Positions 7,853-16,198 of a stretch of DNA of 36,552 bases are shown here, piece by piece. Position 1 is the first letter of the stretch. The number at the start of each line of letters is the position of its first letter. Made by a program: the position numbers and the translations under genes. The notes beneath the pieces are model-generated. The model had not been told where the DNA came from, did no database searches, and worked only from the letters and a program-made list of their open reading frames with translations. The stretch is taken from assembly GCA_016210245.1 (NCBI GenBank), contig JACQUR010000066.1, positions 1 through 36,552 on the forward strand. Reading direction: 5' to 3'. This DNA comes from Chloroflexota bacterium. Lineage in GTDB: Bacteria > Chloroflexota > UBA6077 > JACQUR01.

Positions 7853-8581
7853 ATGCCCGTTGATGACGAGACGCTCCGGGAACTCCTCCGCCTGATCGAG
7901 GCGCGACCGTCCGCGCGAGCGGAGTTGCGACGACTGCTGCTGAGCGACGGCCTGGAGGACGCGCTGCGCAACCTCGCCGGGGCCCAGACGCGGACCGAGG
8001 GGCACCTGGCAAGCCTGGCCGCGCGCATGGACCAGCTCGCCGAGGCGCAGACGCGGACCGAGCGGCAAATGGAGCACCTCGCCGGTCGGGTCGGTGAGCT
8101 GGTCACCTGGCAGGCGGGCGAGGCGGGCCGTCGGAATAGTGAGCAGTACGAGCGGCAGGTACGACGCCGGGCTTTGAGCCTGTTCCAGGGAGGGAGCGGA
8201 GGCTGTCCCACCGAGGCTCGCGTCCAGCAGCGCCTGGAGGATATCCTGGCGGACCTGGTGGCTGCCGAGATCGTCCTCGATCGGCATGACCCATTGCTGG
8301 TCGACCTGATGTGGTGGAAGGACGACTCGTACGCGGTTGCCGAGGTCGCGCTGGTCGTGGAGTGGGACGATGTGTACCGCGCGCACGAACGTGCCGAGAC
8401 CCTGCGCCGGGCCGGCCAGGACAAGGGGGTGCGCGACGTCCTCCCGGTCGTGTTCGGGCAAGCCTGGTCCAGTCCGGAGGTACGTGCAGAGGCAGAGCGC
8501 CTCGGCGTGGCCTGGTGGGTGGGCGACGATCTGGCCCCGCGACTGCTGGAGTATCGGCGCAAGCGTCCGTCTCCTCGCTGA
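7853..8581 (+). CDS. Coiled-coil plus PD-(D/E)XK nuclease-like protein (DUF3782-like)
   Basis: A 242-residue protein. Residues about 5-95 are helical with two copies of an AQTRTE motif spaced 26 residues apart, giving a coiled-coil stalk. Residues about 100-235 resemble the restriction-nuclease-like domain attached to such coiled coils in cyanobacteria, Chloroflexota and archaea. The AVAEVALVVEWDDVYRAHERAETL segment corresponds to the family's EVS/DV-RA core, and WWVGDDL is near the end. The usual E-x-K catalytic Lys is not obvious, so activity is uncertain. Start: ATG 7853 chosen because homologous-looking sequence begins there; the ribosome-binding site is weak. Confidence 0.75.
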   Translation: MPVDDETLRELLRLIEARPSARAELRRLLLSDGLEDALRNLAGAQTRTEGHLASLAARMDQLAEAQTRTERQMEHLAGRVGELVTWQAGEAGRRNSEQYERQVRRRALSLFQGGSGGCPTEARVQQRLEDILADLVAAEIVLDRHDPLLVDLMWWKDDSYAVAEVALVVEWDDVYRAHERAETLRRAGQDKGVRDVLPVVFGQAWSSPEVRAEAERLGVAWWVGDDLAPRLLEYRRKRPSPR

Positions 8582-8711
8582 GCGGCCCGGATCACAGTGC
8601 CCACCGCCAGCACCGACGTGGGCACTGCGCGGATATGGAGGTATTCGAGGGACAGCGGCTCAGACCCTGAGTAGTAGGCTGAGTGAGCTGATCTTGAAGG
8701 GAGGCGGGAGC

Positions 8712-8942
8712 ATGGCAAGAGAGATCGCCCCTCGGGTCGCCGTCGATCCGGCTATTCGCTCTGGCAAGCCGGTGATCCGGGGTACCCGAGTGACGGTGGA
8801 GCTGGTCATCGCCAAGCTTGCGGGAGGCATGACGGCTGACGAGGTGGCCGCGGAATACGATTTGAGTGCGGAAGACGTGCGAGCGGCGCTGGGCTACGCT
8901 GCGAGCGTGTTGGCCGCAGAGGAAGTCCGAGTGACGGCGTAG
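8712..8942 (+). CDS. DUF433 family antitoxin-like protein
   Basis: A 76-residue protein. The N-terminus carries the DUF433 signature RSGKPVIRGTRVTVELV, and the C-terminal half (MTADEVAAEYDLSAEDVRAAL) forms the expected HTH-like helical segment. DUF433 proteins are usually antitoxins of VapB type paired with PIN-like toxins and probably bind DNA to autoregulate. The start is supported by GGAGG about 10 bp upstream. It abuts the DUF5615 gene with no gap, so the pair is almost surely one operon. Confidence 0.92.
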   Translation: MAREIAPRVAVDPAIRSGKPVIRGTRVTVELVIAKLAGGMTADEVAAEYDLSAEDVRAALGYAASVLAAEEVRVTA

Positions 8943-9320
8943 GTGTGGAAGTTCCTGGTTGACGAGGACATGCCACGCTCGGCAGCCGTGGTCTTGCGTC
9001 AGGCAGGGTACACGGCTGAGGACGTTCGCGACGTGGGCCTGCGTGGGCGGAGTGATAATGAGGTCTTCGCCCATGCCCAGGCCCAGGGGGAGATCCTGGT
9101 CACAGCCGATAAGGGCTTCGCCAACACGTTGCGTTTCCCGCCGGGGACCCATTCGGGCATCATCGTCGTTCGCGTGCCAGATGAACTCCCGACGCAGCGC
9201 ATCAACCACGAACTGCTGCGGGCTCTGCTGGACTTGCGAGACGAGGCCCTGACGGGCGTTCTGGCTATCGTGGAAGTAGGCCGCGTGCGCATCCGGCGCG
9301 TCAGCGGACGCGAGACATGA
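8943..9320 (+). CDS. DUF5615 family PIN-like toxin
   Basis: A 125-residue PIN-like protein. FLVDEDMP at the N-terminus places acidic residues Asp7 and Asp9 as in the family, and VTADKGF supplies the central acidic motif. The GIIVVRV strand also matches the PIN-like fold. Such proteins are presumed ribonucleases held in check by the upstream DUF433 partner. The GTG start immediately follows the DUF433 stop, giving translational coupling without its own strong ribosome-binding site. The gene is full length, with no sign of decay. Confidence 0.9.
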   Translation: MWKFLVDEDMPRSAAVVLRQAGYTAEDVRDVGLRGRSDNEVFAHAQAQGEILVTADKGFANTLRFPPGTHSGIIVVRVPDELPTQRINHELLRALLDLRDEALTGVLAIVEVGRVRIRRVSGRET

Positions 9321-9334
9321 GCGCGCACCCCATG

Positions 9335-9350
9335 TTTTTCACGTGAAACA
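9335..9350. other. Candidate parS centromere site
   Basis: TTTTTCACGTGAAACA differs at one position (T for G at position 2) from the parS consensus TGTTNCACGTGAAACA bound by ParB/Spo0J. The inner TTTCACGTGAAA palindrome is intact. It lies in the gap between the DUF5615 stop (9320) and the convergent SRPBCC gene. parS sites usually cluster near the replication origin, and gyrB is about 12.5 kb away. ParB binding is inferred from the match alone. Confidence 0.6.
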
Positions 9351-9464
9351 TCCAGACGACCGAGGCTGCCATTCAGCAGCTCCAGAGCCCCTTGCCCTCC
9401 AGCTCCTCTCCCCTCCGCTCACCTCACCAACACAACCCGAAGCCGAGTCGGGCGCGTTGCAATG

Positions 9465-9947
9465 CTACGCAGCCTGCAGGGCTGGCACCCGGTCCTCCAC
9501 CAGTCTGCCGGTCTCGATATGGTACTTCAGCCCGGCCAGGACCGCTGGCACCATCTTGGTGAAGTTGCGCCTCACCAGCAGTCGGTCCATCAGCAGACCG
9601 ACGAGGCCGAACTTCAGCGTGTATTTGACCGCGAGACGGACCGCGGTTTCGTTCCCAACAGGTCGAACGCCGAGCCAGGCCACTACCTGCTTGAAGGGCG
9701 CGGTGCTGCGGACCATCTCGATGGTGTAGGACTCGCCCGGCCGCCAGGCCGTGACGGTCTCATCGATCGATCCATTCGGATAGAGCTCGCAGCGCCGGGT
9801 GGCTCCGATGCCCTCCCTCTCCTCCGAGACGTAGTACGCCCGGGCGACGCCCGGGTGGTAGTTCGCCACGGCTCCGATGTCCGCCAGGACATCCCACACC
9901 CTCTCCCTTGGAGCCTGGATCCGAATCTCTCCCGCTATGCGAGTCAT
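9465..9947 (-). CDS. SRPBCC (START/Bet v1-like) family protein
   Basis: A 160-residue protein of the polyketide cyclase/dehydrase-like SRPBCC superfamily. It starts with the typical first strand and helix (GEIRIQAPRERVWDVLADIG). YHPGV follows, then alternating strands, and it ends with the long C-terminal helix (LLVRRNFTKMVPAVLAGLKYHIE). The fold makes a hydrophobic ligand pocket; ligand and partners are unknown. Start: ATG 9947 with a GGGGGAAAG stretch upstream, preferred over the ORF extension to 9983. It is cytosolic and full length. Confidence 0.82.
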   Translation of the reverse strand: MTRIAGEIRIQAPRERVWDVLADIGAVANYHPGVARAYYVSEEREGIGATRRCELYPNGSIDETVTAWRPGESYTIEMVRSTAPFKQVVAWLGVRPVGNETAVRLAVKYTLKFGLVGLLMDRLLVRRNFTKMVPAVLAGLKYHIETGRLVEDRVPALQAA

Positions 9948-10072
9948 GGGTCTTTCCCCCTGAGTCCCTCGGCGGCAAGCCACCGAACGAATTGTCCACT
10001 TCGAGTCTAGCGACGACCGGGCGCCGGGACATCAGGTATTCCCCGTATCTTCACGGAGCCCACGAGGGCAGA

Positions 10073-11638
10073 TCAGCCGAGGAGATCGTGCTGCAGGGCG
10101 AACAGGGTGGCCGCCGCCCGCGTGGACACGCCCGCCTTCAGGTAGATGTGCTCGATGTGCTTGGCGGCGGTCTTGGGGGAGATGGTGAACGCCTGCGCGA
10201 TCTCGCGTGTGGAGAGCCCGCGGGCGACCAATCGGAGCACCTCCACCTCGCGCGTGGTGAGGCCGGCCACGTGGGTACGGCGGCGGCGAGCCGGCGCCCC
10301 AGCCGCCTCCAGGACCGCCTCTGCCGCCTCGGCATCCACCCGACCGGCTCGGACCTCGCGCTGGAGCTCCTCCGCCGCCCGCTGACTATCGAGGGCCGCC
10401 CGGTGGGGTCGGGCCTCGGTCATGGCCTGGTAGCTATCGGCCGCGGCCAGGAGACGCACGGCCGGCGACTGAACCGAGGCCGGCGCAGCCCGGAAGTACC
10501 CCGATCCGTCGAGCCGCTCGTGATGCATGGAGGCCAGCGCGGACAGCTCCGGGCACCACGACACGCGGGCGAGCACGCGGGCGGTGTAGTAGGCGTGCAG
10601 GCGGACCTGCTCCCACTGCCCGGCGGTCAACGGCCCGGCCTTTCCCCACAGCGACGTGGAAACGCCTACCCGGCCGAGGTCATGCACCCAGCCCGCGTGC
10701 CGGAGCAAGCGGGCGTCCCTTTCCGGCAGCCCCGCTCGCCGGGCCGCGCGCTCGGCCAGGTTAGCCACCCTCACCGAGTGCCCCACCAGGTACGGCGACT
10801 TGAGGTCTACAAACTCGGCCATGGCTCGAAGGACATCTTCGAGCCGTTCCTCCGAGAGCGGCGTGGGCCCCCCGGGCTCGGCCTCGAGGACCGCTTCCCA
10901 GCGCGAGGCCACGGAAAGCACGGGTAGCAGGTCGGAAGCCTGGCGGAGGAGCGCCTCGGCGATCTCCGGCCGGTACCAGGTTCCCACCCGCGGCCGCATG
11001 GCCGCGTACACGGCGTCGGCCCCTCGCGCGTCGTGCATGGCCCTCGCGCCCTCAGCGACCTGCATCACCTGCAACGGGACGGAGAGCGCCTCGCCCCAGG
11101 TCTGGCCCGGAAATCCCTTCCCGTCCCAGCGCTCGTATACCAACCCGAGATCGCGCCGCAGCCGTTCGTCGAAGCCCAGTCGCGCTCCGAGCATCTGCGC
11201 CACCTCGCAGGTCGCGCTTCGTCCCTCGGCGAACAACTCGCCCGCCGCATGCACTCGTTCGAGCGCCTGCGCAGCGGCCAGCCCGGGCAAGGTCCGAGCG
11301 AAGACCTCCAGCAGGTACGGGACGATGACCTCGGGGTCGGAGAGGTCCAGGGTTGCAGCCCCGGCGCGCATCACGAGCTCGTCGCCCACCATTGCGGCGA
11401 GCTCGTGGTTCATGGCGGTGCAGCCGACGTGCTGGAGGAGGGAGAGGTAGTACACACGGCGCAGGTCGTCCTCTCCCAGGCCGAGGGCTTCACCCAATTT
11501 CGTGGCCAGGAGGCAGGTGCCCAAACCGGCCTCCATTGGCTGTCCTGACCCGAGGTCCGTTGCCAGCGACAGCACCCCGATCAGCTCAGCGAGCCGCGGC
11601 GGTGAGTCCCTCGCGCTCGGTTTGGCGGTGTCGCCCAT
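10073..11638 (-). CDS. Tandem HD-GYP domain regulator with C-terminal LuxR-type HTH
   Basis: A 521-residue protein. The second HD-GYP domain (about residues 268-447) keeps HD at 319-320 and HHERLDGSGY at 372-381, matching the HHExxDGxGYP core, though Phe replaces the Pro after GY. The first half (about 35-245) looks like a degenerate copy: LLQHVG replaces the HD motif and YERWDGKGFP the GYP motif. Residues 459-515 are a LuxR-type HTH (LTTREVEVLRLVARGLSTREIA). HD-GYP domains hydrolyse c-di-GMP or related dinucleotides, so a phosphodiesterase-coupled transcription regulator is likely. Start ATG 11638 has GAAGG upstream; GTG 11653 is possible. Confidence 0.9.
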   Translation of the reverse strand: MGDTAKPSARDSPPRLAELIGVLSLATDLGSGQPMEAGLGTCLLATKLGEALGLGEDDLRRVYYLSLLQHVGCTAMNHELAAMVGDELVMRAGAATLDLSDPEVIVPYLLEVFARTLPGLAAAQALERVHAAGELFAEGRSATCEVAQMLGARLGFDERLRRDLGLVYERWDGKGFPGQTWGEALSVPLQVMQVAEGARAMHDARGADAVYAAMRPRVGTWYRPEIAEALLRQASDLLPVLSVASRWEAVLEAEPGGPTPLSEERLEDVLRAMAEFVDLKSPYLVGHSVRVANLAERAARRAGLPERDARLLRHAGWVHDLGRVGVSTSLWGKAGPLTAGQWEQVRLHAYYTARVLARVSWCPELSALASMHHERLDGSGYFRAAPASVQSPAVRLLAAADSYQAMTEARPHRAALDSQRAAEELQREVRAGRVDAEAAEAVLEAAGAPARRRRTHVAGLTTREVEVLRLVARGLSTREIAQAFTISPKTAAKHIEHIYLKAGVSTRAAATLFALQHDLLG

Positions 11639-11781
11639 CGACCTTCGGCTCACGCCTCAGTTATACCTGATCGCTCTCGAAGCCAGTGAGCGGCTCCTCT
11701 CCACGTACCGGACTGCTCAGCGGCGGCCATCGCGCTTCGGTGCGAGGCTGGTTATCCCCGCACGCGGTACCTGGCCCAGTG

Positions 11782-12645
11782 TCAGCCGCTGCCCCAATCC
11801 AGGAACGAGAGCTGCCCGGACGCGAAGAGCGCGCGCACTGTGTGGACGAAGGTGGCGGGGGCCGGGTAGTCGGGATGAGACCGGAACAGGGCGGCAGCTC
11901 GGTCCAACGCATCCATCTCGGCCACGCCCCGCACAACCGCCGCGTCCGCTCCGCTCTGCGCAAAGAGCAGGCGCGCCGGGTTGAGCCGCCGCTGCTCGAT
12001 GGCGGTCTTCACCCTGCGACGGCAGCGGCACGGATTGGTGGGCTCGACGAGCCCGCACTTCCGTTGCATGAAGCCGCGGAGGGCGGCCCGGGCTCGGCTG
12101 AGACGCTTGCGGCAGGCGGCAGCCGAGATGCCGAAGATCTCTGCCGCTTCCCGGTCCGTCACCTGGAAGATCTCGCCGAGGACGTACGCCGCCCGCTCCT
12201 CGCGGCTCAGGCACAGCAGCATCCCCTGCATGCAGCCGATCTTGACCTCCTCCAGCAGCAGCCGCTCATCGACCGCGGCCGAGGCATCCGGGATCGTCTC
12301 GGCCAATCCCTGCTCGAGGTCCTGGGCGAACTCGGCGAAGCTCCTGGCCTGCTGCTCCACCTGCCGCTTGCGGGTGGTCAGCACATGATTGACCGCGATG
12401 CGCCAGGTCCAGGTGCTGAAGCGGCTGCCACGCCGAAAGTCGCTGAGGTGCGTGACGATCTTGATGAGGATCTCCTGCGTGGCATCCTCGGCATCGGCCG
12501 GGTGCCAGAGCATGCGCACGGCCAGGTTGTAGATCCGACCCTGGATCTGCGCCACGAGCGCTTCGAGGGCAGCCCGGTCACCACGCCGGGCTGCCTCGAC
12601 CAGGTAGTCCTCGGATGCTTGCGGTCGTTCAGCGCTGCTGCGCAT
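11782..12645 (-). CDS. ECF-type RNA polymerase sigma factor with C-terminal extension
   Basis: A 287-residue sigma-70 family ECF factor. Region 2 spans about residues 25-95 (LWHPADAEDATQEILIKI; STWTWRIAVNHVL) and region 4 about 137-192 (REAAEIFGISAAACRKRLSRAR). Beyond region 4 is an extension of about 95 residues beginning CGLVEPTNPCRCRRRV. Its Cys residues could bind metal or sense redox, and it is longer than a minimal ECF factor (about 170-190 residues). It overlaps the upstream SRPBCC gene by 17 bp, so they are one operon. No anti-sigma factor is adjacent; the SRPBCC protein or the extension may fill that role, which is inference. Confidence 0.92.
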   Translation of the reverse strand: MRSSAERPQASEDYLVEAARRGDRAALEALVAQIQGRIYNLAVRMLWHPADAEDATQEILIKIVTHLSDFRRGSRFSTWTWRIAVNHVLTTRKRQVEQQARSFAEFAQDLEQGLAETIPDASAAVDERLLLEEVKIGCMQGMLLCLSREERAAYVLGEIFQVTDREAAEIFGISAAACRKRLSRARAALRGFMQRKCGLVEPTNPCRCRRRVKTAIEQRRLNPARLLFAQSGADAAVVRGVAEMDALDRAAALFRSHPDYPAPATFVHTVRALFASGQLSFLDWGSG

Positions 12646-13039
12646 CTGCCGTCTGCTCCAGAATGCGCTTGAGGTGCTGCAGTTCCTGGTCCATTCCGCG
12701 CTGAGCGGCTCGGAATGCCTCTTCGGGCAACTCTGCCGGCATGCTGAAGGTGAAGGTGTACAGGAGACTTCCCGCGAGAGCGGTCAAGCGCGTCGGCAGC
12801 ACGACCCCGTTTGGGAACTCGATGTCGATGGTGCCCAGGTTGCGGTTGGTCCGCCATTGGATCGGTACCTCGCCGTTGGGCGTAGCCATGATAATCTGAT
12901 CGCCTTCCTGGCGGATGCCCTTGACGAAGTTGATGGCCCAGTGCGGCTGGTTGCGCCAGTTACTGAGATACGCGAAGGCGCGGTCGTATGGCACGTTTTC
13001 CAGGGTTACGCTATGGGTCGAATGGCGCATCCCGGCCAT
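12629..13039 (-). CDS. SRPBCC family protein, co-transcribed with the ECF sigma factor
   Basis: A 136-residue protein of the SRPBCC superfamily. VPYDRAFAYLSNWRNQPHW matches the first helix region, central strands include IIMATPNGEVPIQWR, and the long C-terminal helix reads PEEAFRAAQRGMDQELQHLKRI. No signal peptide. The start at ATG 13039 has GAGGAGGGG about 8 bp upstream; ATG 13030 is an alternative. The 3' end overlaps the sigma factor start by 17 bp, so the two are translated from one message. A ligand-binding partner that modulates the sigma factor is plausible but unproven. Confidence 0.8.
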   Translation of the reverse strand: MAGMRHSTHSVTLENVPYDRAFAYLSNWRNQPHWAINFVKGIRQEGDQIIMATPNGEVPIQWRTNRNLGTIDIEFPNGVVLPTRLTALAGSLLYTFTFSMPAELPEEAFRAAQRGMDQELQHLKRILEQTADAQQR

Positions 13040-13199
13040 GGCTGTCTCCCCTCCTCGATACTGGTTTCAGGAAGTTAGACACTGCTCCGGGGCCAACTGT
13101 GACATCAGCGCGGCGAAGCGATTCAGCCGCCGGGCAAAGACGGCCGCGCGGAGGGGAGGATGGTGGACGTGGCACATCTTCTGCGCGGCCATCCCTCGG

Positions 13200-13310
13200 C
13201 AGCGAGTCCAGAGTCGAAAGCCGACCGTCGAATTCTACCGTCGCACGCTCACGGTCTGATCGTCGTATCCCTTTCGGCCTTCGGCACTCGACCTCCGACT
13301 CGCTGGAGGA
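13200..13310. repeat. Imperfect palindromic, heptamer-like intergenic sequence
   Basis: Between the divergent genes starting at 13039 and 13333. Degenerate 7-bp words (GAGTCCA, GAGTCGA, AAGCCGA, CCGTCGA) run from about 13204. An inverted counterpart (TTCGGCC, TTCGGCA, CTCGACC, TCCGACT) runs to about 13305. It appears to be a worn member of the palindromic array family. The rest of the 293-bp gap shows no gene. Confidence 0.4.
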
Positions 13311-13332
13311 TACCGCACGGGAGGGATGCCAG

Positions 13333-14652
13333 ATGCGTGGACGCTGGGGCGCCAGGGCGACCGCCCTGGCTGGAGTCATGTCGCTGGGGCTTGCCATCGC
13401 CGTGGCCATCGCGGCCGACAGTGGGAGCCAGAGCCGAGCGCAGGTGGGGACCGAGAGCCCCCCGCCGGCCAGCACGTCGGAGCCCGCGCTCACCATGGTG
13501 CCCGAGCCCACCACGGCCGCACCGACCGTCGCCCCCTCACCCTCGACCGTCGCCCAGACCAGCGGGCTGGCCTGGGTCGAGCTCGACCGTTACGCCCTCC
13601 GCCCCGGAGAGGCGCTCCAGCTCCGCGGCGGCGGCTTCGCGCCCGGGGAGACCGTGCGGGCGGCGCTGCGTGACAGTGCCGGCGAGCGCGCGCTGGGCGA
13701 CCTGGCCGCCGATGGGGTGGGCAGCCTGGCAGCCAGCCCCCTGCCGCTGCCCGCGCTCGACCGCGGCAGCTATACCCTGGTCCTCACCGGTGACCAGAGC
13801 GGGGCGGTGGTCGAGCGCCGCCTGACGGTGGTCGGCTTCGACCCCTGGGTCGTGCTCGACCACTACACCCTGGCCCCGGGCACCAGCACCGGCTTGCAGG
13901 GTTTCGGCTTCCAACCGGGCGAGGCGGTCCAGGTACACGTGGACGGGGCCACGCGCCCCCTCCAGCGCGCCGAGGCCGACCAGCAGGGCGAGCTGCGGAT
14001 CGAGAACCTGGTGCGCGCCACGCCGGCCGACGTGGGCAAGCACCGCCTGGTCGTCCGCTCCGAGTCCGGCCGCGCCGACCTGGACACGACCTACGAGGTG
14101 CTCCCCTTCTACCCGGTCATGACCCTGGCCGCCTACGCCGGCCCGCCGGGCGCGGAGGTGCGCTTCGACGGGCGCGGCTTCGCGCCCGGCGAGACCGTGC
14201 GCATCCTGCTCGGCCCGGATGGCCGCCTCCAGGAGGTGGCCAGCTTCCAGGCGGACCAGGATGGCGCCTTCCAGGAGGCTGGCCCCTGGCGCGTGCCCTA
14301 CAACGCCCAGGGCGGCGAGCTGCGGCTGGTGGCTGAAGGCGAGCAGAGCCGCGTGGCCCGTGACCAGACGTTCCAGGTCGTGCGCCACCAGCCGTGGCTG
14401 AGCCTCGACCAGACCAGCGGGCCGCCCGGGACCCAGGTCACCGTGCAGGGCGCGGGCTTCGGGGCCGAGGAGCCGGTGGCCCTCTCCGTGGCCGGGCGGG
14501 AGCTGGCCACCGCGACCGCCGATGCCCGCGGCGCCCTGGCCGACGTGGGCCCTCTCGCGCTCCCCCAGGACGCGAGCGGCGAGTTGGAGCTGGTGGCGCA
14601 CGGCCAGGAAACCGGTGCCCAGGCCAGCGCCACCTTCTTCAGCGCTCAATAG
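13333..14652 (+). CDS. Exported protein with four TIG/IPT-like beta-sandwich repeats
   Basis: A 439-residue protein. It has a signal peptide or N-terminal anchor (basic MRGRWGARATALAG, then a hydrophobic stretch to AIAADS). A Pro/Thr/Ser-rich linker follows (about 40-75). Then come four repeats of about 90 residues, each with a WV/xL-LDxYxLxPG, GFxPGExV pattern (for example GGGFAPGETV, GFGFQPGEAV, GRGFAPGETV, GAGFGAEEPV). The repeats resemble TIG/IPT-type immunoglobulin-like domains used in cell-surface or extracellular proteins. No enzyme motif is seen. GGGAGGG lies about 7 bp before the ATG. It directly precedes the GH5-like gene, so a cell-surface carbohydrate role is possible. Confidence 0.82.
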   Translation: MRGRWGARATALAGVMSLGLAIAVAIAADSGSQSRAQVGTESPPPASTSEPALTMVPEPTTAAPTVAPSPSTVAQTSGLAWVELDRYALRPGEALQLRGGGFAPGETVRAALRDSAGERALGDLAADGVGSLAASPLPLPALDRGSYTLVLTGDQSGAVVERRLTVVGFDPWVVLDHYTLAPGTSTGLQGFGFQPGEAVQVHVDGATRPLQRAEADQQGELRIENLVRATPADVGKHRLVVRSESGRADLDTTYEVLPFYPVMTLAAYAGPPGAEVRFDGRGFAPGETVRILLGPDGRLQEVASFQADQDGAFQEAGPWRVPYNAQGGELRLVAEGEQSRVARDQTFQVVRHQPWLSLDQTSGPPGTQVTVQGAGFGAEEPVALSVAGRELATATADARGALADVGPLALPQDASGELELVAHGQETGAQASATFFSAQ

Positions 14653-14656
14653 GGCC

Positions 14657-16198
14657 ATGGCGGGACGCGGGGACGTTTCGGGACGCGGAGACGCGCGGCA
14701 CGCCCCGCGTCTCCGCGTCCCCGCGTCCCCGCGTCTCTCCGTGTGGCTCGCCACCATCCTGGTCGTGCTCGGGCCGCTGCTCCCGTGGCCGCGGCTGCTG
14801 GCGGCGCCACCGCCTGGCGACGGCCAGCTCCTGGTGCGTGGCCAGCCCGCCTTTCTGGCCGGGGTCAACTACCCCTGGCGCAGCCCCCAGGACTTCGGGA
14901 CCGGCGAATGGGGCCACTCCGGGGTGAGCAACCCGACGACCTACGCGGAGGTGGACACCGACTTTGCCAACCTGGCCGCCCAGGGGGTGCGGGTGGTCAA
15001 GTGGCGCGTGTTCAACGACGGGCGCTACAGCCCCGAGTTCGACGCCCGCGGCTTCCCCACCGGGCTGGACGACCAGTTCTTCCCCGACCTGGACGCCGCC
15101 CTGGCCCTGGCCCGCAAGCACGACCTGCGCCTGGTCCTGGTCCTGTTCTCGAGTGGCTTCTGGACCACGAACTGCACCGCGCCGGAGGGAGTCCACTTCG
15201 GCGGCCACGCCGACCTGCTGCTCAATCCGGCCAAGCGCCACTCCCTGGTGCAGCGAGTCCTCATCCCGCTGCTCCAACACCTCGGCGCCGACGACCGCGT
15301 GCTGGCCTACGAGATCCTGGCCGAGCCCGACTGGGGCATCACCGAGCTGCACCGCGACCCCGACTGGCGCCTCAAGGTGCCGCTGGCGCCCGTGCGCGCG
15401 CTCGTCGCCGAGGCGGCCCGGGCCATCCATACCTACTCGCCCGCGCTGGCCACCCTGGAAACCAACCGTGCCTCCCATCTGCCCGCCTGGCGCGGCCTGG
15501 GCCTGGACTATTACTCCTTCTCCTGGTACGACTGGGTGGAGCCTTACGACCCGCTCGACGTTCCCGCCCGCGCCCTGGGCGTGGACCGACCCGTGGTGCT
15601 GGGCGAGTTCCCGGCCGACGGGAGCGCGTACTACGGCCTGTCGGAGGTGCTGGAGCTCGCCCTGCGCCAGGGCTACGCGGGTGCCTTTGGTTGGAGCTAC
15701 TGGGGTGCCGACCAGATGGGCGAGTGGGCCGCGGCGGTGGAGCAGTATCTCCCCTGGGCGCGCACCCACTGGCCGGCCATCAACCTGGGCGCGGCGGCCT
15801 TGCCCCCGCCGAGGCCGCCGGCCCCGCTGCCGCTCCCCTTTGGCTATGGTGACCTGCGGCTGAGCTTCAGCCAGGGGGCGCTGGTGGTTCAGATGGACCT
15901 GCTGGCGCGCGACCCGGGCCGCTACACCGCCAAGCTCTACCTCCGCCCGGCGGGCCAGCCGGCCAGCCTCGACCAGGCGCTGGAGGTGGCGGGCGGCAAG
16001 CCCCAGACGCTGGCGGTGCGTTTCTCGAACCTGGACGAGGGCCGGCGCTACCAGCTCAGCCTGGGCGTCTTCGATGAGCGGTGGCGTCTGCGCAAGTGGT
16101 ACGACTCGGTGGCGAGCTTCATCGTGCGCGACGGCCAGCTCGAGCAGCCCCAGCTCAGCGTGCAGGAGCGAGAGGACCCCTGCGCTCGCGTTTCGTGA
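14657..16198 (+). CDS. Exported GH5-like glycoside hydrolase
   Basis: From ATG 14657 the protein has 513 residues; from GTG 14741 it has 485. The TIM-barrel domain (about residues 55-370) carries FLAGVNYPW, YEILAEPDWG with Glu223 as likely acid/base, and VVLGEFPADG with Glu317 as likely nucleophile, as in clan GH-A family 5-type hydrolases. A beta-sandwich-like domain (about 385-500) follows. A hydrophobic export segment (VWLATILVVLGPLLPWP) precedes the catalytic domain. The first 28 residues from ATG 14657 are encoded by a palindromic repeat (14662-14737), and neither start has a good ribosome-binding site, so GTG 14741 may be the true start. The 3' end overlaps the convergent GH57 gene by 44 bp. 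Confidence 0.85.
   Translation: MAGRGDVSGRGDARHAPRLRVPASPRLSVWLATILVVLGPLLPWPRLLAAPPPGDGQLLVRGQPAFLAGVNYPWRSPQDFGTGEWGHSGVSNPTTYAEVDTDFANLAAQGVRVVKWRVFNDGRYSPEFDARGFPTGLDDQFFPDLDAALALARKHDLRLVLVLFSSGFWTTNCTAPEGVHFGGHADLLLNPAKRHSLVQRVLIPLLQHLGADDRVLAYEILAEPDWGITELHRDPDWRLKVPLAPVRALVAEAARAIHTYSPALATLETNRASHLPAWRGLGLDYYSFSWYDWVEPYDPLDVPARALGVDRPVVLGEFPADGSAYYGLSEVLELALRQGYAGAFGWSYWGADQMGEWAAAVEQYLPWARTHWPAINLGAAALPPPRPPAPLPLPFGYGDLRLSFSQGALVVQMDLLARDPGRYTAKLYLRPAGQPASLDQALEVAGGKPQTLAVRFSNLDEGRRYQLSLGVFDERWRLRKWYDSVASFIVRDGQLEQPQLSVQEREDPCARVS
14662..14737. repeat. Octamer-phase palindrome after the TIG-repeat gene stop
   Basis: The left arm (14662-14695, words GGGACGCG, GGAGACGCG) is inverted as a right arm (14706-14737, CGCGTCTC and CGCGTCCC units of 8 bp). 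It starts 9 bp after the stop codon at 14650-14652. It resembles the heptamer arrays in position and design, but the period is 8. Confidence 0.65.
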
